Shown: piece after piece, positions 60,133 through 64,000 of the stretch
Layout of the letters: each line of letters opens with the position of its first letter
How positions within the stretch are numbered: the stretch's first letter is position 1
DNA from: Mycetocola zhadangensis
GTDB taxonomy: Bacteria > Actinomycetota > Actinomycetes > Actinomycetales > Microbacteriaceae
Length of the DNA: 64,000 nt
Assembly: GCF_003668565.1 (NCBI RefSeq)
Contig: NZ_RCWJ01000002.1
Location: forward strand, 186,001-250,000
Direction of reading: 5' to 3'
Notes under the pieces: generated by a model
Database searches by the model: none
What the model was told of the DNA's origin: nothing
The model's input: the letters and a program-made list of their open reading frames with translations, nothing else
Program-made: the position numbers and the translations under genes

Positions 60133-61236
60133 TCAGACGGCGAGAAGAGGTAGGAACCAGCCCAGCGCGACGAGGGTCAGGAAGCCGAAGATAATCCAGA
60201 CGTTGCCGCGACCCCGACGCAACCGACGGCCTTTCATGGCAACACCGGGCGGACGCGAGGGCGGTGGTGTCCCCACCGATGTAGCCACGGGGGTGTCGGC
60301 CGGAACGGCGGAAGGTTCGAGCAATCTCTCGTCGCGCCAGCGTGTCCACTGGTCGACCTTGCTCTGCAGCGCCGAAACCGTGCCGAAGAGCCAGGCCCAC
60401 ATCTCGGGGTTGACGGTCGAGATGCCCGGCCCGGTGTAGAGGAAGAGGGTGTTGTCCACGATCTCGACGTCGAAGAGGGCGGCGGTGTCGGCGAACCGCG
60501 CCATGATGTCTGGGGAGAAGAGGTAGAGAGCGTCGCGTTCGTATCCCTCGGGGCAATACAGCTCGAAGTATCGATCGAAATCGCCCTCGAGCGAGAGTCG
60601 CTGTTGGGCCCCAAACGAGGTCGGCAGGTTCGTGCCGAGAATGGAGTTGTTGGCGACGGCGTCGAGCACGATGTGCGGGAGCGCTGTGCCGAGTTCGATC
60701 GCGATGTATCCCCAGCGGAAGGTCGTCGATCGCTTTCCGCGGCGCACCACGTACTGGTGGTGGCCGTACTCGACGTGCGGTGACGTCACCGTGCGAAGGG
60801 CGTCGGTGGTGATGCGATCACCACCGATCGAGAAAATCATTCCCGGAAGCGAAGGATTGGCGACCCGGGACTGGTAGGTCATGGAGTTCGCGGCAGCGAA
60901 GCGGTCGAGTCGGTAGCGAATTTCCCGGTCACGCCGCACTTGGCGACGCACTCGAGAAATGATGAGCACGGTTGCCGCGATCATGCCGCCGAACACAACC
61001 GGGACGATCACCGGACCCGCAGGAAGGCGGGCCAGGTCGGTGAACAGCATGACGACCGGAATGAGACCGAACGGGACCAGAAGGGCCATAACGACCCACA
61101 CGATCACGTCACCAGCGGTGCGCGGGCGGCTCGCTTTGTGCGCCTGGTGGTGCTCGTGAACTCGTCGTGCGTCGACCGGTTCGGTCAGCGGGGTCGGGTC
61201 GAAAGCCAGACCGGGTCTGAGGGAAGAAATGCTCAC
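60133..61236 (-). CDS. Hypothetical membrane protein, 367 aa
   Basis: No family recognised. Two helices near residues 44-65 and 74-95 (VIVWVVMALLVPFGLIPVVM), a large soluble middle (100-330) with YRLDRFAAANSMTYQSRVAN and a Tyr/Phe-rich core (FDRYFELYCPEGYERDALYL), a basic Pro-rich linker, and a C-terminal helix (IFGFLTLVALGWFLPLLAV). Possibly a membrane-surface protein. Convergent with the flotillin gene. Confidence 0.7.
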   Translation of the reverse strand: MSISSLRPGLAFDPTPLTEPVDARRVHEHHQAHKASRPRTAGDVIVWVVMALLVPFGLIPVVMLFTDLARLPAGPVIVPVVFGGMIAATVLIISRVRRQVRRDREIRYRLDRFAAANSMTYQSRVANPSLPGMIFSIGGDRITTDALRTVTSPHVEYGHHQYVVRRGKRSTTFRWGYIAIELGTALPHIVLDAVANNSILGTNLPTSFGAQQRLSLEGDFDRYFELYCPEGYERDALYLFSPDIMARFADTAALFDVEIVDNTLFLYTGPGISTVNPEMWAWLFGTVSALQSKVDQWTRWRDERLLEPSAVPADTPVATSVGTPPPSRPPGVAMKGRRLRRGRGNVWIIFGFLTLVALGWFLPLLAV

Positions 61237-61284
61237 CCATCCACGCTATCGAAACGCCGGTGGTCGCCGGCGCGCGGCGATCAC

Positions 61285-61370
61285 GTTCGCAATTCAGTCA
61301 GTCCGGGGCGAATCGGGACGATTTCGGCGCCATGTTGTTCGAAATACGTCGGAGTTCCTGAATTGCGAAC
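61285..61370. repeat. Long structured inverted repeat (nested hairpin)
   Basis: Outer arms GTTCGCAATTCAG (61285-61297) and CTGAATTGCGAAC (61358-61370) are perfectly complementary. An inner stem GACGATTTCG with CGAAATACGTC pairs with one bulge. Located just past the stop of the quinone-reductase-like gene. It may be a terminator, a structured RNA or a palindromic mobile relic. Confidence 0.65.
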
Positions 61371-61382
61371 CCGAGGGAAGAT

Positions 61383-62300
61383 TCAGTTGGGAACGACGAT
61401 GAGTTTGCCGCGCACGTGGCCGCGTTCGAGCTCCTCGTAGGCCTCTGCTGCACGCTCGAGGGGGTAAATGCCGCTGATCGGGAGTTCCAGTTCGCCTTTC
61501 GCGAGCAGGTCGGCTACAAGGGTGAGGTCGTCGTTGGTCGCCTGCGCCCCACCGACGTGCGCCGCTCCGCGGTCGGCGGGCCCGCGGACGGCGATCGTGT
61601 TGATTCGCTCGATCGGGATGCCGAGCTCGAGTGCCGCGTCGATCGAGTCTGGTCCGTGGTTGTCGAGGGCGGCGGTGTAGCCCCGAGGTGCGGCATCCCG
61701 TAGCCGCTCCACGAGACCGTCGCCGTATGCAACGGGGATCGCACCGAGTGAGCGTACGTAGTCGTGGTTGGACTCGCTCGCTGTACCGACGACCGTCGCC
61801 CCTGTGCGCTTCGCGAGTTGAACGGCGAGCCCACCGACGCCACCGGCGGCGGCGCTGACCAGGACCGTGTCAGCATCCGTCAACGAAAGCGACTCGACAG
61901 TCGCCCACGCGGTGCGCCCGACGACGGGAAGCGCTGCGGCCTGCTCGAAACTGAGGTTCGTGGGTTTATGAACGAGAGTGGCGTTCTCGGTGGTGACCAG
62001 AAAGTCGGCCATCGCGAGGTTGCGTGCGCCACCGAGAACCTCGTCACCGACGGCGAAGCGGGTGACGCCCTCGCCGACCTGCTCAACCACACCCGAAAAG
62101 TCATTCGCGACGCCGGTCGGTGGTTTTGCGCCGTAGGTTTCCGCGGCCGGTCCGCGAAAGATCTTGACGTCGACCGGGTTGAGACCGATGGCGCGAACCC
62201 GCACCAGAATCTCGCCTGGGCCAGCGGTCGGCTTGTCGACCGAAAGAAGCGTCAGGACCTCAGGCCCACCAAACTCGGAGTACGAAAGAAATCGAGGCAT
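61383..62300 (-). CDS. NADP-dependent oxidoreductase, quinone reductase-like (MDR family)
   Basis: A 305-residue medium-chain reductase without zinc: EFGGPEVLTLLSVDKPTAGP at the start, RAIGLNPVDVKIFRG, then the cofactor loop AAAGGVGGLAVQLAKRTGAT and final ERGHVRGKLIVVPN typical of quinone oxidoreductase/QorB-like proteins. The catalytic zinc cysteines of alcohol dehydrogenases are absent. Substrate unknown. It reads leftward, divergent from the MFS gene. Confidence 0.88.
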   Translation of the reverse strand: MPRFLSYSEFGGPEVLTLLSVDKPTAGPGEILVRVRAIGLNPVDVKIFRGPAAETYGAKPPTGVANDFSGVVEQVGEGVTRFAVGDEVLGGARNLAMADFLVTTENATLVHKPTNLSFEQAAALPVVGRTAWATVESLSLTDADTVLVSAAAGGVGGLAVQLAKRTGATVVGTASESNHDYVRSLGAIPVAYGDGLVERLRDAAPRGYTAALDNHGPDSIDAALELGIPIERINTIAVRGPADRGAAHVGGAQATNDDLTLVADLLAKGELELPISGIYPLERAAEAYEELERGHVRGKLIVVPN

Positions 62301-62369
62301 GAGTCCTGCTTTCTGAGCGGTGATCGAGCGTTACCTCAGGTCTACCCGACGGATGTCCGTATTGTTCCC

Positions 62370-63680
62370 ATGGCTGACAATATTTCGCTCGCGCCGAGGG
62401 AAGGTGGCAGCCAGAATGGTGCGGTGACTTCCACCACTCTTGACCTTGTTGCCCTTCAGCAGCGCACAATGCGCGTGCTCGTCGCTGGCCAGATCCTCGG
62501 CGGGCTCGGCATCGGTGCGACGCTCTCGATTGGCTCGGTGCTCGCCGCGGAGGTGAGCGGGTCAGAGGCGTGGGCCGGGTCGGCGGCGACCATGAGCACG
62601 CTCGGTGCTGCCGCTGTCGCGATCCCGCTCGGCAGGCTCACCCGCCGGTATGGCCGCCGCGTCTCGCTCGCCCTCGGCACGAGTATCGCCCTGCTCGGCG
62701 CCATCGTCACAGTCTTCGCGGCCGCCATCGACGTCTTCCCGCTGCTGCTCGTCGGTTTCGCGATGCTCGGCTCCGGTGCGGCCGTTGGGCTGCAGTCCCG
62801 CTTTGCAGCGACCGATGTCGCCGATCCGCGCCACCGTGGTCGTGACCTCTCGATTGTGGTCTGGTCGGCCACGATCGGTTCGGTGGTCGGGCCTAACCTG
62901 TTCGGTCCAGGCGAGGTGATAGCGACCTGGTTACGGATGCCACCCCTCACCGGATCCTTCGTGGTCGCGATCGCGGCCCAACTCGCGGCCGTCTGCGTTT
63001 ATGCGTTCGCACTTCGGCCTGACCCGTACCTGGTCAGCCAGTCGATCGCCGCCCCGGCGGAAGCGGCGGTCGGTGTGAACAACACGGTGAGTGAAGACGC
63101 AGACGCCCAGCGCAACCGCTCGCTCGTGATCATCACCATCGGGATCCTCGGGCTCAGCCACGCCACCATGATCGCGGTCATGTCGATGACGCCGGTGCAC
63201 CTCGTGCACCACGGCACCTCCCTCGCCGGGGTCGGGCTGACGCTGAGCCTGCACATCGCCGGCATGTTCGCCCTCTCCCCCGTGTTCGGCTGGCTCAGCG
63301 ACCGCTACGGCCGGTATCGGATCATCCTCACCGGGCAGGCCCTGTTCGCGGTCTCTCTCGTAATTGTCGCGTTCGGTGAGCAGTCCATGACCTGGGTGAC
63401 GGTTGGCCTCATCTTCCTCGGCCTCGGCTGGAGCGCGTCGACGGTGTCGGCATCCGCTCTGCTTGGTGACCTCGTCACGGGATCGGCGCGACCGATCATT
63501 CAGGCGCGCAGCGACCTCGTGATGAACCTTGCCGGGGCGCTCGGCGGCGCAGCGGCCGGACCGGCGCTCGCCCTTCTCGGCTACCCGGGGCTCGCGGCGT
63601 CGGCCGGAGTGCTCGTTGCCATTGTGGTGATCGCGGTGACCGTGGTCGCTGTTCCCACCTCTCGAGCTCGCACCGCCTGA
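62370..63680 (+). CDS. Major facilitator superfamily transporter
   Basis: A 436-residue membrane transporter with about twelve helices in two halves. MFS motif A is LTRRYGRRVSLALG after helix 2, repeated as WLSDRYGRYRIILTG in the second half. The charged middle loop (about 210-245) separates the halves. Typical of drug or metabolite efflux proteins; substrate unknown. Start is uncertain: ATG at 62370 lacks a clear Shine-Dalgarno sequence and a GTG at 62424 is possible. Confidence 0.85.
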   Translation: MADNISLAPREGGSQNGAVTSTTLDLVALQQRTMRVLVAGQILGGLGIGATLSIGSVLAAEVSGSEAWAGSAATMSTLGAAAVAIPLGRLTRRYGRRVSLALGTSIALLGAIVTVFAAAIDVFPLLLVGFAMLGSGAAVGLQSRFAATDVADPRHRGRDLSIVVWSATIGSVVGPNLFGPGEVIATWLRMPPLTGSFVVAIAAQLAAVCVYAFALRPDPYLVSQSIAAPAEAAVGVNNTVSEDADAQRNRSLVIITIGILGLSHATMIAVMSMTPVHLVHHGTSLAGVGLTLSLHIAGMFALSPVFGWLSDRYGRYRIILTGQALFAVSLVIVAFGEQSMTWVTVGLIFLGLGWSASTVSASALLGDLVTGSARPIIQARSDLVMNLAGALGGAAAGPALALLGYPGLAASAGVLVAIVVIAVTVVAVPTSRARTA

Positions 63681-63697
63681 CGCCAGGTAACTTTTCC

Positions 63698-63751
63698 TTG
63701 ACACCAAGTCAAAGTTTCTTTACATTGAAGAATGTAAGGTTTTCTTTACAT
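63698..63751 (+). promoter_or_regulatory. Sigma-70-type promoter with overlapping operator
   Basis: TTGACA (63698-63703), 17 bases, then TACATT (63721-63726). TTACATT-GAAG-AATGTAA (63720-63737) is a perfect inverted repeat over the -10, and TTGAC-ACCAA-GTCAA (63698-63712) one over the -35. TTTCTTTACAT repeats at 63715 and 63741. Strong evidence for a repressible promoter. Confidence 0.7.
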
Positions 63752-63767
63752 GATCGAGGAGCAGCGG

Positions 63768-64000
63768 ATGTCATCCGAAGAGAAAAGCGCATGGGTCATG
63801 CTGGTCGTATCGCTGGCTGGCTACGCGACGTATCTGGTCATCGTGGCCGCACAGGCGGCATCCGTTTCACTGATGGAAACCGCGTGGGTGACCGCGATGC
63901 TGTGGACGATCGGTGGCGGGATTGTCGCCGGGATGCTGCTGAACATCGTTCTCGGGATTTTCTCGCCGAAGGATGCGGGCAGGAAAGACCAGCGTGACCG
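63768..64000 (+). CDS. Small membrane protein (partial, runs off window)
   Basis: The visible 77 codons begin MSSEEKSAWVMLVVSLAGYA and include two hydrophobic helices (about 9-28 and 40-62), then a charged loop (FSPKDAGRKDQRD). GAGGAG lies seven bases before the ATG; an in-frame ATG at 63750 is less well placed. Its promoter has a clear operator, so a linked regulator gene may follow beyond the window. No family can be named. Confidence 0.65.
   Translation, partial: MSSEEKSAWVMLVVSLAGYATYLVIVAAQAASVSLMETAWVTAMLWTIGGGIVAGMLLNIVLGIFSPKDAGRKDQRD

Noticed and set aside
1-64000. tRNA, rRNA, tmRNA or SRP RNA genes
   Set aside because: No cloverleaf T-arm pattern or conserved rRNA/SRP sequence was recognised by eye; a covariance scan would be decisive.
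1-64000. Insertion sequences, prophage or integrative element
   Set aside because: No transposase, integrase or phage structural protein was recognised; the HNH/DUF222 gene is a host-type family and not proof of a mobile element.

Overview
The window is the replication-origin region of a GC-rich Gram-positive actinobacterium. The order recF-gnd-dnaN-dnaA leftward and rpmH-rnpA-yidD-yidC-jag-rsmG-parA-parB rightward, frequent GTG starts and the Actinobacteria-specific families (DUF6049, DUF222/HNH, RecQ with a C-terminal phosphoribosyltransferase-like domain) fit the Microbacteriaceae or a close relative; genus cannot be read from the sequence.

Layout. 1-4985: leftward recF (cut by the window edge), gnd, dnaN, dnaA, with oriC-type DNA between dnaN and dnaA and more DnaA boxes upstream of dnaA. 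4986-8247: rightward ribosome, RNase P, membrane insertion and 16S methylation genes. 8248-10147: a gene-poor 1.9 kb stretch holding five parS sites. 10148-12069: parAB. 12154-19827: leftward ddl, aminotransferase, trxA, trxB, murJ and DUF6049. 20018-27557: small housekeeping and repair genes (GIY-YIG-like, DksA/TraR-like, Nudix, RecQ-like, ZapE, YccF, methyltransferase). 27806-34374: a large LuxR/ATPase regulator and a carbohydrate ABC importer whose binding-protein gene faces its permease genes across a perfect 22-bp hairpin. 34549-46620: accessory metabolism (FAD oxidoreductase, phosphodiesterase, Stealth phosphotransferase, MarR-controlled reductase, AlkD-like, PfpI, flavin/F420 split-barrel proteins, lipase-maturation-like protein). 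46749-53586: CYTH-CHAD protein, HNH protein, a 190-bp pentanucleotide array, and a two-component system with a PepSY protein. 53713-64000: J-domain/NERD and NERD proteins, SDR, AlkC, SPFH/flotillin, membrane proteins, quinone-reductase-like and MFS genes, and the start of a small membrane protein.

How the parts work together. DnaA, beta clamp and RecF serve initiation and replication; ParA/ParB with five parS sites segregate the origin; YidC/YidD/Jag/RnpA/RsmG serve translation and membrane biogenesis; Ddl and MurJ serve peptidoglycan; TrxAB serve thiol redox.

The most unusual content is non-coding. There are several minisatellite-like arrays with 21-24 bp units in intergenic gaps, a (GATGC/GGTGC)x38 array upstream of a small acidic gene, two tiny ATGA-coupled leader ORFs, paired palindromic operator candidates, and an apparently over-represented octamer GGCATCCG. 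Among proteins, a J-domain fused to a divergent NERD domain beside an ordinary NERD protein is the best candidate for an undescribed system. No tRNA, rRNA, CRISPR, IS element or prophage was recognised.
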